Source: SM1-73 sp964588305
GTDB taxonomy: Bacteria > Zixibacteria > MSB-5A5 > SM1-73
Length of the DNA stretch: 64,000 nucleotides
Direction of reading: 5' to 3'
NCBI GenBank assembly: GCA_964588305.1
Contig: CAZPOP010000017.1
Span: forward strand, 10,735 to 74,734
A program made the position numbers and the translations under genes. Shown here piece after piece: positions 25,101 through 32,881 of this stretch; the first letter of the stretch is position 1; each line of letters starts with the position of its first letter. The notes beneath the pieces are model-generated. The model did no database searches and was not told the origin of the DNA. It saw nothing but the letters and a program-made list of their open reading frames with translations.

Positions 25101-25714
25101 TGAACAGGTATCTTTCAAGACGGAAAAAAGACGTTTCCGCTGAGCGACCCCTGATGAGAAGTTACGTAGATCAGTATTACCTGAACTATTACAAGAGCAC
25201 AGTGGTAATGTATGCGCTGCAGGATTGCATTGGTGAAGACCGCGTGAACCAGGCCCTGAGGGAGATCGTCAAAGAGTACGGCCACCGGGAAGACGTGTTT
25301 CCCACATCCCTGGATGTGGTAAACGCCTTCAAGGCGGTCACCCCAGACAGCCTCCAGTACTTCATCACCGACCTTTTCGAGACCATTACGCTGTGGGAAA
25401 ACAAAGCTGAATCAGCAACTTATGAAGAAATAGAGGATGAGAAATACAAAGTGAATTTGACAGTTTCCACCCATAAGTTCAGGGCAGACAGCATCGGCAA
25501 CCAGACGGAAATCCACATCGGAGACTATGTCGACATCGGCGTTCTTGGAGAGAATGGCGAAGAGCTATACCTGAAGAAACACAAATTAACCCAGAACGAA
25601 TCGCCCATTGAAATTATAGTGGATAAAAAGCCGGTTCGGGCAGGGATCGACCCCTACCTGATTTTGATTGACCGGGAGAGAGACAATAACCTGGCTGGGG
25701 TCAAGAGAAAATGA
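22127..25714 (+). CDS. ABC-2 type permease fused to M1-family metallopeptidase domain
   Basis: 1195 residues. Residues 1 to about 600 form two sets of about six transmembrane segments (first set about 15-270, second about 305-590, with a further TM near 585), of ABC-2 permease type. After it, a soluble domain ends with a gluzincin peptidase: HEMAHQWW at 940-947 gives two zinc His and the catalytic Glu, and a third ligand Glu (MLTETMAQY) is at about 964. No GAMEN box is seen; VHFGARSQPTLFTW occupies that place. This two-part form is known in Bacteroidota and related groups as permease/M1 aminopeptidase. The soluble part follows an even number or more of membrane segments and its side of the membrane needs testing. 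Cotranscribed with the ATPase upstream. Confidence 0.88.
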   Translation: MFFNIYLNEFKRNLKSLSFYIFTALLLFGAYIFASNLNPQSYLMGLSIGKEWHNAPLLIAKLTARFSVVGVLFAMVMVGRAVTRDFAIGIHDFFFTLPMSKASYLGGRFLGGFVANILIYCGIALGFVAGCLVIDPRYYGPFGLSAFLLPAVVILIPNLLFIGSIFFSLATLSRKMVTTYLAGVGFLMIYGALQGGFTGWENDTAKILLDPFGISALGILTKYWTVADINVNQIPLQAPLIWNRIIWMAVSLSILFYTWRRFQFVSVLEKKKEKRLDTEQIEFKGVHALGPIRPTIIDDAFSFQLKKCFHLALREFKRIVFHPAFLILTFMAMGELVVNFALNAGPMGDNVYPLTSRFLDQTMHIWIYMIPLTILFGGVIIWRERDYESNEFYDTLPVPDWLSYLSKLFTMMSIQLFYVILAMLTGIITQVIGFGYTDIELGLYFKYLFGITFLKFWFLTVIVFFIHNLVGNKILGFFVSALFVAADLIIFEVLKAENFLFRYGQLPPFIYSNLNGFGHYGPLLIWYSIYWLSFAGILGVLTSLLWRRSDETALKFRFRVGLQKLNRRFHWALAILLVLFLATGGYISYNKYILNQYTSRNERKRIKADYEKKYTQYKNAPQPRITDVNLAVDIFPEERKADIQGYYVLRNKTDQPINEIYINLSDRYITNENRLELSNPATLALHGKEYGFRILQLDTPLAPGEDVRLDFELIAQAAGFTENNPKSELARKGTCFLLTSDSPDYFPLVGYIQNLELEKERDREKFGLSKQPKSPPLEMANKSICELRFDLAEYEAVISTSSPQKVVSNGNLIRQWTENGRSYFHYKSEGPMATELVFASSEYEVARDEYESIKIEVYYDKKHPDNVQRMIKGVKRSFDYCTKSFCPFPYRFVRIAQIPNYVHFGARSQPTLFTWREDAGFISNLEDTGEIDMVFGVCTHEMAHQWWAYIVKPAEAEGAEMLTETMAQYVEVMCLEKEYGKNISRKLLKEEMNRYLSRRKKDVSAERPLMRSYVDQYYLNYYKSTVVMYALQDCIGEDRVNQALREIVKEYGHREDVFPTSLDVVNAFKAVTPDSLQYFITDLFETITLWENKAESATYEEIEDEKYKVNLTVSTHKFRADSIGNQTEIHIGDYVDIGVLGENGEELYLKKHKLTQNESPIEIIVDKKPVRAGIDPYLILIDRERDNNLAGVKRK

Positions 25715-25825
25715 ACACGATTGCAGGATTCTGGGACAATACCACTTTCATCAGAAGGAACAAATCATATAGTCTTATCGATTCGCCGCATCTGTCTTAG
25801 AAACATTTAAGTCTGTAGGTGAACC

Positions 25826-25906
25826 ATCCCGCAGGGCTTGTCGTGAAGCCTTGCGCTGAAGGGTGGTTGACATTTATTTTGTCAAGCAGGCTGTGCCATG
25901 CTTGAC
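25826..25906. repeat. Palindromic repeats between convergent genes (includes GTCAAGC variant)
   Basis: Three neighbouring inverted repeats: ACCATCC...GGGTGGT enclosing CGCAGGGCTT / AAGCCTTGCG (G-U tolerant); TTGACA / TGTCAA; and GTCAAGCA / TGCTTGAC at 25881-25906. They lie between the convergent permease and MATE genes and could act as a bidirectional terminator. Confidence 0.6.
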
Positions 25907-25938
25907 CTACTCTACTTAGAGGAATAGGGAAACTCCAC

Positions 25939-27312
25939 TCAAACCTTCTTGGTCTTCCATTTCCCCTGCCTAAACCAAAAGGCTAGTGTGGTACCCTTGA
26001 CAATGGTGGTCAGAGTGATTGCCCACCAGATGCCGTTCACTCCCACGCCCCAAAAGATGGCGATGAGATAAGCCAAGGGAACTCTGAGGACCGAGCCAGG
26101 AATGGAGATGGTCATGGGCGGGACGGTGTTTCCAGCACCGGAGAAAGAACCCTCCAACACAATCTCCAAGGCCATGAAGACTTGAGACAAAGCTAAGATT
26201 CTCAGGTAGTCGATGGCGATGTTTACCACTCTTGGATCGGAGATAAAGAACGAAGAGATCCAACGGGGGAAGAGAAGGAACATGATGGAGATGAATCCGG
26301 TGATCAAGACCACGATCTGAACGGTTTTCCAGGCACATCTTTCGGCTCTCTCCGGCTTTCCTGCGCCCAGATTCTGCCCCACCAAAGCAGCGGCAGCCTG
26401 AGAGAACCCGAAACAGGTAAGAAAGGAGAGAGACTCCATACGATTGCCAATGCCCAAAGCGGCGATAGCCTCGGTGCCAAAAGTGGCGGTGACCTTGTTG
26501 AGAAGAATGTAGACCAAAATGAAGATTATTCCGGAGGCAGATAAGGGGAGTCCTATCTTCAAGATTTTTTTAACTACGGAGAGGTCCAGATTGAATCTGG
26601 GAAAAAGAGAAAGTCCGAACCTCAGTCTGCCCCTCATGACAAGAAAGACATATATGCCTCCCGCCAACCCCTGAGAAAGAAAGGTCGCTAAAGCCGCGCC
26701 GTTTGTTTCCAACCGGGGGAAAGGTCCGATCCCGAAGATCAACAGGGGATCCAGTACCATGTGCAGGCCCAGGCCGATCAGGAGCACTTTCATGGGGGTC
26801 TTGGTGTCTCCGTATCCTCGAAAACAGGCACCGAAGGTCTCGACTAAGAATAGAAAGGTTGTGCCGGCGAAGACGATGCGCACAAAATCAACTCCCAGGC
26901 GGGTGACCTCCGGTTCCGTCCCCATCAGATGGAAGGCGTATCTTCCACCCACCAGGATCATGAAGACGGCCAGGATTAAGGAAGAGAGAATGGCAAAGAG
27001 ATAGGCCTGCCGGGCCACGTATGCGGCTTTGGTCTCGTCTTTTGCTCCCACATATCGGGCCACCAGGGCTACCGTTCCCACAGAGATGACGTCGCTTAGA
27101 ACATATATGAACCAGGTCAGGAAGGTGGCTGAGACCACCGCAGCCAGATGCACGGCCCCGAGTTTTCCGACCCAGAACATGTTGGCTATGCCCCGAGCGG
27201 TCTCCACAAACATTGAAATAACGACGGGCCAGGCCAGGCGAAAAATGGTTGAGGTGATGGGACCTTGGGTAAGATCAAGGACTCTCGAATTTCTTGATTC
27301 TGGCTGCATCAT
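25939..27312 (-). CDS. MATE family efflux transporter
   Basis: Polytopic membrane exporter of about 457 residues with two homologous MatE halves (12 hydrophobic segments). Typical N-terminal block LTQGPITSTIFRLAWPVVISMFVETARGIANMFWVGKLGAVHLAAV, and the mid-protein ALGIGNRMESLSFLTCFGFSQAAAALVGQNLGAGKPERAE repeat of the second half. MATE proteins export cationic drugs or metabolites using Na+ or H+. I place the start at the ATG at 27312 (or the adjacent ATG at 27309), preceded by GAAGGTG; a TTG 13 codons upstream has no site. Convergent with the ABC permease. Confidence 0.92.
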   Translation of the reverse strand: MMQPESRNSRVLDLTQGPITSTIFRLAWPVVISMFVETARGIANMFWVGKLGAVHLAAVVSATFLTWFIYVLSDVISVGTVALVARYVGAKDETKAAYVARQAYLFAILSSLILAVFMILVGGRYAFHLMGTEPEVTRLGVDFVRIVFAGTTFLFLVETFGACFRGYGDTKTPMKVLLIGLGLHMVLDPLLIFGIGPFPRLETNGAALATFLSQGLAGGIYVFLVMRGRLRFGLSLFPRFNLDLSVVKKILKIGLPLSASGIIFILVYILLNKVTATFGTEAIAALGIGNRMESLSFLTCFGFSQAAAALVGQNLGAGKPERAERCAWKTVQIVVLITGFISIMFLLFPRWISSFFISDPRVVNIAIDYLRILALSQVFMALEIVLEGSFSGAGNTVPPMTISIPGSVLRVPLAYLIAIFWGVGVNGIWWAITLTTIVKGTTLAFWFRQGKWKTKKV

Positions 27313-27474
27313 GGTCACCTTCTTTGCCCTGGGGACCTCTCTTTTTCGCAACGGGCGTTTAAGTATGGTCGGCCCTGTGGGTGGAACTGTCAGCCCATGC
27401 GCAAAAGGAAAAGTAAGATAACCTTTCTGGCCTTACTTGGCAACACGACTTTGAAGAAACGGTGAGGTTAGGTC

Positions 27475-27501
27475 TAAAGCCCCAGAATTTGAAGCCGATT
27501 T
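27475..27501 (+). promoter_or_regulatory. Sigma-28 (FliA)-like promoter a
   Basis: TAAAGCCC (27475-27482), 11 nt, GCCGATTT (27494-27501). The E. coli FliA consensus is TAAAGTTT-N11-GCCGATAA. The flanks also form an inverted repeat (TCTAAA / TTTAGA). It points at the TonB receptor at 27937, with a leader of about 430 nt. Confidence 0.6.
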
Positions 27502-27640
27502 AGATATACAAAGAGATATTGAAGTCCCCACGAAGTCCCCAATCAGTATTCTTTGTAAGATAAATCACTTTGTGTGAAATCAAAGATATTCTCGGCCAAA
27601 CGTTGGCAAGACGCGCGTCCCCGCTTTGATCCCCGTCCCC

Positions 27641-27664
27641 TTCAAGCCTGCGGGCAGGTTTGAA
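27641..27664. repeat. Palindrome TTCAAGCCTGC / GCAGGTTTGAA
   Basis: 11-bp arms with one G-U pair and a 2-nt loop; a short dispersed-repeat type with no other copy noticed here. Confidence 0.5.
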
Positions 27665-27936
27665 ATCAGAACAGATTCTCTTACAGGGAATTTGCTAACT
27701 TGCTAAGCTCCTCGACATTGATACCATCACAAACCGGGCGCCAGCAGGTGAACCGGATCTATGCAAAGAGAAAAGGGTGTTATCTATAATCTAACGAAGG
27801 TATGTTATGAGATACATGTGCATGTCTCTTTGCTGTTTCACATGGGCGGCTGTTTCATCGGCATAGCTGAATTGTCCATGAAGAAGGAAATCGTCAAACG
27901 TCAAATTTCAGGAAACAACTAAAAAGGTGGGCGAAA

Positions 27937-29913
27937 ATGAAGAAAGGTCTTTTGGTTTTTGGAGTGTTAGGGATTTTGATCTTGGGAATCGGCTTTGAAT
28001 TGAGAGCAGAATCTGGGGCAGAGACGGAAGTGGCGAATGAGGAACTGCTCTTTATGAATTTAGAAGTGATAACTGCTTCGAAATTCGTTGAAAAATTGTC
28101 GGATGCCCCAGGAGTTATATCGGTAGTCACCAAGGACGAATTGGAACGGTTCGGTGGAACCACATTAAAGGACGTCCTAGAGCGTGTACCCAGTTTAATC
28201 GGCAGCACCGTGTATATGACTGATCGCAGTATGATTGCGGTTCGTGGAGACCAGTTCAAACATTCCGGGAATCATGTATTACTGTTGATCAACGGCCGTC
28301 CGGTACGCGAAGTATTAGAGGGTGGAATTAAAAGTGAAATCTATGAGTCATTCCCCGTCAATATCATAGAAAAGATAGAGGTTATCAGGGGACCAGGCTC
28401 CGTTTTATACGGCTCAGATGCCTTTTCAGGAGTGATCAATATTATCACGGAGAAAGCAGAAAAAAATGGCATCGCCATAACGGGATTAGTAGGTGAAGCA
28501 GGTGCATCCGGGACTATGGGAGAAGCAAAGTGCCGACTTGGTGATTTGAGCATTGTAGCTGCAGGACAATACTACGAGAAATCTGATTGGAAGACCATAT
28601 ATGATTATGTGGACTTTATCACAGATACTGTTGTTGGCCATAAAGTGGATATCCCAAACAAAGGACCGGGAGCCTATCTCGAAGTGAACTACAAGAATTT
28701 GAGACTCATGTCTACTTATAACCAATGGGAGAACTATTTCTTCCTTCCAGATTACATGGCGTATTTTCAGGCTTTGGGGTATGCTTATTGGAAAAAGGGC
28801 TTTGCGGATTTGGGATACGGTCTGCGGGTAAACGAGAAATGGAATATGGACTTCCATCTCACCTATACACGCTCAACATTTGAGGTCTCCTCATGGCCCG
28901 ACATAGAGAGGGATTCCTATGAACTCGTTGCTGAATGGACTAACTTTTTCAATCCAACAGATAAGTTCCGGATGGTTCTTGGAGGATTGTGTGACTATAT
29001 CAAAGGCAAGGAGCTTATGAAGATTCCTGGTGGGCAGATGCCCATAAATGATGACGACCGAACCAGTTTTGGATTCTATACACAGGCGGATTATTGGTTT
29101 CAACAGAATACGAAGTTAATCGGTGGTTTCCAAGTTAATAAAGTTGGGAATATTGACTTGGATATCGTTCCCAGAGCAGGTCTCATCTGGTATCCGGTCT
29201 CCCGGATCAATGTTAAAGCTCTTTACAGTCAAGCATTTCGAGCACCGACTATCAATGAAATCGGATTGAAACACCCGGCCATGCAAGGAAATCCAAATGT
29301 TACGTCTGAAAAGGTAAATACCATCGATGTTGGGGTCAATTATCATGGAGAACAAATCCAGGGTGGGGTGAATTATTTCTTTAGTAGGCAGACCAAAGTC
29401 ATCTTTCAGGATCGATCTGGTAAATATGCACTTCCCACCTATGACAATATTGGTGAAATCGATCTTCGGGGCATCGAGTTCGAAGGGAAATATTACCTCA
29501 ACAAAAGCCTCTTGCTCATGGCTTCAATGCTCTATCAGACCAATAGAGATAAGGAGGGAAACGAAAATGTGACCCCAACCGCAAATTTTGGGGCAAAAGC
29601 GGGCATAAGCTATAAATCAGAAAAGGGAGTGACGCTGAGTCTGTTTGATGTATACCAGGGGGATCTGGACAAAAAGTATGATACACAAGTAAACCCATCT
29701 TCCGGGGCATATAATCTAATGAACCTTCATTGTCGATTCAACGTGAATGAATTCTTTGATTTCAAACTCAGCCAAGACCTATCTCTGCTATTACAGGTGG
29801 ATAATCTTCTTGATAAAGAGATCTGGCTCCCCAATTGGGGCTTAATTATCGGCAACTCGATTCCTGTAAATCAAGGTAGGACCATGTACTTTGGTGTGGA
29901 GGTATCCTTATGA
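27937..29913 (+). CDS. TonB-dependent outer-membrane receptor 1
   Basis: 658 residues. Signal peptide at 1-25 (KKGLLVFGVLGILILGIGF), plug domain about 45-165 with ISVVTKDELERFGGTTLKDVLERVPS, MIAVRGDQF and IEKIEVIRGPGSVLYGSDAFSGVINIIT, then a beta-barrel ending in an aromatic-rich strand (MYFGVEVSL, hydrophobic with Leu at the end rather than the usual Phe). It imports, or senses, an unknown ligand with energy from TonB-ExbB-ExbD; none of those is in the window. First gene of the sensory island, 435 nt after a sigma-28-like site. Closest relative in the window is the receptor at 30042, whose signal peptide is nearly the same. Confidence 0.93.
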   Translation: MKKGLLVFGVLGILILGIGFELRAESGAETEVANEELLFMNLEVITASKFVEKLSDAPGVISVVTKDELERFGGTTLKDVLERVPSLIGSTVYMTDRSMIAVRGDQFKHSGNHVLLLINGRPVREVLEGGIKSEIYESFPVNIIEKIEVIRGPGSVLYGSDAFSGVINIITEKAEKNGIAITGLVGEAGASGTMGEAKCRLGDLSIVAAGQYYEKSDWKTIYDYVDFITDTVVGHKVDIPNKGPGAYLEVNYKNLRLMSTYNQWENYFFLPDYMAYFQALGYAYWKKGFADLGYGLRVNEKWNMDFHLTYTRSTFEVSSWPDIERDSYELVAEWTNFFNPTDKFRMVLGGLCDYIKGKELMKIPGGQMPINDDDRTSFGFYTQADYWFQQNTKLIGGFQVNKVGNIDLDIVPRAGLIWYPVSRINVKALYSQAFRAPTINEIGLKHPAMQGNPNVTSEKVNTIDVGVNYHGEQIQGGVNYFFSRQTKVIFQDRSGKYALPTYDNIGEIDLRGIEFEGKYYLNKSLLLMASMLYQTNRDKEGNENVTPTANFGAKAGISYKSEKGVTLSLFDVYQGDLDKKYDTQVNPSSGAYNLMNLHCRFNVNEFFDFKLSQDLSLLLQVDNLLDKEIWLPNWGLIIGNSIPVNQGRTMYFGVEVSL

Positions 29914-30041
29914 TTTGGAATGGCAATTCGCTCTATCGGGGAGATTCATCTATATCTATGTATTCCAGAAGTTGATTGTGAATTAGAGCTTTGTTGCTTT
30001 GCATTAAGCAGCTGTGGGACAGTCTCTTAGAGGAGGGAATA

Positions 30042-31928
30042 ATGAAGAAGAGTCTATTGGTTTTGGCAATTTTGGGGATGTTGATTGTAGGAATTGGTGT
30101 TGATGCTCTGGCTCAGGAAGAAAGAACAGAAGAGGAACTTCTTTTCATGGAGATTCCACAAGTGTTTGCATCCAGCAAGAGGCTACAACCCATTACTGAA
30201 GCAGCATCAAGCATGGAAATTATTACTGCTGAAGATATTAAACAATCAGGAGCCACCAATGTTGCAGATGTCTTGAGATCGGTTGCCGGAGTGGATGTCA
30301 GGGAGTCCGATGTAGCTCAACATGTCATCGGAGTTCGGGGCTTCTGTGATACCGGACATCTTCTTGTTACGCTGGATGGTAATAACGTCTTTATGTATCA
30401 TGCAAACCATATATTTCTTGACTGGGCACCAGTTGATCTGGAGGAAATTGACCATATTGAGATTATTAAGGGTCCAGGGGCAATATTCTATGGAGGTAAT
30501 GCCTTCAGTGGTGTCATCAATATTATTACCAAGACTCCCCAACAGTTAAAAGGAACGCAAGTAAACATGGTCGGTGGTAATTGGGGTACATTGCGGGGTA
30601 ACATTTTTTACGCTGGAAGTCATAAGAGTTTGGATTATAGCATTTCTGGCGGTTATCGCCGGGCTGAAGAATGGGAAAAGCCGAAACTGAGGGGCATAGA
30701 AGGAGAGAATTTTAGAGTCGGCTATTTTTCCGGAAAGGCTATTTATAACCTGGACGAAAAATCCTCACTCTCCTTAATGGCTCGATATTCAGATGCGAAG
30801 AATGTTATATCCACTGTATGTAACCCTAAAACCACCTTTATTGCACTACGCTATGACCAACCCGATTTCTGGGTTCGTCTTTTCTATAACAACCACGAGA
30901 AAACTTTCTGGGATCATACATATTCGGTAAAGGATGCCAACTATGAGTTTGAATTCTTTCGTGCTTTGAGATGGGGGAAGAATATCACCTCTTTCGGGGG
31001 GTTTGTAAAACACACTGCTTGGGAAGTAGAAACACTTGAGGAGCCTTTCGCGACGGGACCGGAAATCGGGAGCATCGAAACACACGACGTAAAAGACGGT
31101 GCGCTAAACATAGAAAATGAGTACCATTTCAAGGACCAACTCATTCTTACTCTGGGCGCCCGGGGTGAGCATTATACGCATTTGGATTATATCGGTCTTG
31201 GGCGTGGCAGTATTATCTATAAGCCTGTGGAGAACCAAAGTCTCCGTTTCACGGTTGCCAGTGGCTATTACATCCCCTCTCTTTTCCAGCATACCAATGA
31301 GGGCACGGCATATCCTTTTGCGAAGGGTAATTATTCTCTGAAGGAAGAGAAGATCCTCTCCTATGAATTGAGCTATTACACCCAGCTGGCTGACAGGGTC
31401 AAACTAAAAACTGCCGTTTTCTATAATGATTACCGAGACTTAATTGACAATACACAAACTGGTCCTACCCAGAATGTAGCCGACGCCTATCAAAAAGGAG
31501 GAGAACTGGATTTTGATTTTATTCTGGCCGGTCAATTAACTGGATTTGTCAATTACGCCTATCAAACTATCCACAGGACCGATTATGGCGATCTGGAAGT
31601 GGACCCAGAGAACAAATTCAATCTTGGCTTAAAAGCTAAGCTCGCTAAATGGTCAGCAAACACCACTTTTCACTATGTGGATGAGTATTATGAGATTTAT
31701 CTGACATCCAATCCGGTCTTCGGTTGTGTGGAATCTGGCCCATCAAAGGTAGAATCTTACACTACTGTCGATGCTCGCATCGCCTATAGCCCTACAGATA
31801 ATCTTGAGTTATCTGTTGCTGCCTACAACTTGTTCAGGGATAAACATCGTGAATCGAATGAGGCCGGTTGGCATACAGGAGATCTGATTGATCGCAGGAT
31901 CACCGCAAGCTTAGGCCTCAGATTCTAA
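30042..31928 (+). CDS. TonB-dependent outer-membrane receptor 2
   Basis: 628 residues. Start set at ATG 30042, after GAGGAGGG, rather than an upstream codon at 29991. Signal peptide KKSLLVLAILGMLIVGIGV; plug with MEIITAEDIKQSGATNVADVLRSVAGVDV, VIGVRGF and IDHIEIIKGPGAIFYGGNAFSGVINIITK; a beta-barrel ending in ITASLGLRF, with the terminal Phe recognised by the Bam complex. It follows receptor 1 by 128 nt and precedes an orphan substrate-binding protein by 32 nt, so it is probably in one operon with it. Confidence 0.93.
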   Translation: MKKSLLVLAILGMLIVGIGVDALAQEERTEEELLFMEIPQVFASSKRLQPITEAASSMEIITAEDIKQSGATNVADVLRSVAGVDVRESDVAQHVIGVRGFCDTGHLLVTLDGNNVFMYHANHIFLDWAPVDLEEIDHIEIIKGPGAIFYGGNAFSGVINIITKTPQQLKGTQVNMVGGNWGTLRGNIFYAGSHKSLDYSISGGYRRAEEWEKPKLRGIEGENFRVGYFSGKAIYNLDEKSSLSLMARYSDAKNVISTVCNPKTTFIALRYDQPDFWVRLFYNNHEKTFWDHTYSVKDANYEFEFFRALRWGKNITSFGGFVKHTAWEVETLEEPFATGPEIGSIETHDVKDGALNIENEYHFKDQLILTLGARGEHYTHLDYIGLGRGSIIYKPVENQSLRFTVASGYYIPSLFQHTNEGTAYPFAKGNYSLKEEKILSYELSYYTQLADRVKLKTAVFYNDYRDLIDNTQTGPTQNVADAYQKGGELDFDFILAGQLTGFVNYAYQTIHRTDYGDLEVDPENKFNLGLKAKLAKWSANTTFHYVDEYYEIYLTSNPVFGCVESGPSKVESYTTVDARIAYSPTDNLELSVAAYNLFRDKHRESNEAGWHTGDLIDRRITASLGLRF

Positions 31929-31960
31929 GTAATGTCGTGTGCATAAATCTTGGTGTTGAA

Positions 31961-32881
31961 ATGAGAAAAGCTCTTCTCTTATTGATAATTCTTTGCTTGC
32001 TGTTTCCTAACGTCTGGTGTTCTGCGGCAGAGCGAGTAGTAGTTTCAGTTGTTTTCTCGTCTGATATTGAAGCTTACCAACAAGCGTGGAGTGGATTTGA
32101 GGAATTTCTTGGTGAGAGAAAAGTGTCTTTATCGGTTTCTGAGTACAACTTAAAGGAAGAGGAGCCCGCAGAAGTTTACTCACGAATAAATAAAGAGAAA
32201 CCGGATATAGTTGTTACTCTGGGCACAAAGGCATCAAAATTGGCAAAGGAGAAGATAAAGGAGATTCCGGTGGTATTTTGCATGATTTTCAATCCCAAGA
32301 AAATGGTCGGCTCAAATATTACCGGGGTATCGATGGAAATACCGGCCGAGATACAAATTAAGGGAATCAAAGAGATACTTCCTGATGCAAAAAGCATCGG
32401 GTTGATATATTCGCCCGGATCAAGAGCAGACTATGAGGCAATATCTTGGGTGTACGGACAAAAGGGCTTCAAACTTATCACCAGAAAGGTCGACTCAGAA
32501 GAAGAGCTTTCTGGCGCGCTAAAGGATATTTCCAGTCAGATAGACTGTTTCCTGATGATTCCCGATTCCAAGATATATTCACCCATATCGGTAAAACACC
32601 TGTTGATTCAAAGCTTGAGGGAAGAATTTCCGGTTATCGGTCTGTCTTCACTTTACACCAAAGCAGGGGCACTGTTTTCTTTTGACTGCCATTACGAGGA
32701 TTTAGGCCGACAAGCAGCAGGAATCACCCTGAGAATACTTAACAGCGAAAAGCCTGGCGACATAGCTCCCTTGATGCCGAAAAAGGCAAAACTTTCTTTG
32801 AATTTGGCTACAGCTGAAAGATTGAGAATAAGAATTCCTTCTCAAATACTAAAAGAAGCGAAGGAGGTCTTCGGCGAATGA
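31961..32881 (+). CDS. ABC-type substrate-binding protein (ABC_sub_bind / DUF534), orphan
   Basis: 306 residues with signal peptide MRKALLLLIILCLLFPNVWC, where the Cys might be a lipidation site. The two-lobed periplasmic binding fold shows as PDIVVTLGTKASKLAKEKIKEIPVVFC, NITGVSMEIPAEIQIKGIKEILPDAKSIGLIYSPG, and DCFLMIPDSKIYS. Relatives include TrpX-type proteins. No permease or ATPase gene accompanies it. Its stop overlaps the start of the hybrid kinase at 32878 (ATGA), so the two are translationally coupled; it most likely presents a ligand to that kinase. ATG 31961 is preferred to a GTG at 31937. Confidence 0.85.
   Translation: MRKALLLLIILCLLFPNVWCSAAERVVVSVVFSSDIEAYQQAWSGFEEFLGERKVSLSVSEYNLKEEEPAEVYSRINKEKPDIVVTLGTKASKLAKEKIKEIPVVFCMIFNPKKMVGSNITGVSMEIPAEIQIKGIKEILPDAKSIGLIYSPGSRADYEAISWVYGQKGFKLITRKVDSEEELSGALKDISSQIDCFLMIPDSKIYSPISVKHLLIQSLREEFPVIGLSSLYTKAGALFSFDCHYEDLGRQAAGITLRILNSEKPGDIAPLMPKKAKLSLNLATAERLRIRIPSQILKEAKEVFGE

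Larger units (their letters stand above)
27313..27936. other. Long leader/intergenic region of the first TonB receptor
   Basis: About 620 nt without a supportable gene. From left to right: a sigma-28-like promoter (27475-27501), a perfect palindromic repeat (27641-27664) and a possible sigma-70 -10 box TATAAT at 27785-27790 with a weak -35. A ribosome site AAGGTGGG precedes the receptor ATG at 27937. Confidence 0.5.

Noticed and set aside
27502..27936. Cobalamin riboswitch before the first TonB receptor
   Set aside because: The leader lacks a GGUG-AAxUCC/CCCGCAA core and a B12-box-like end; only a palindromic repeat and a possible -10 box were found.
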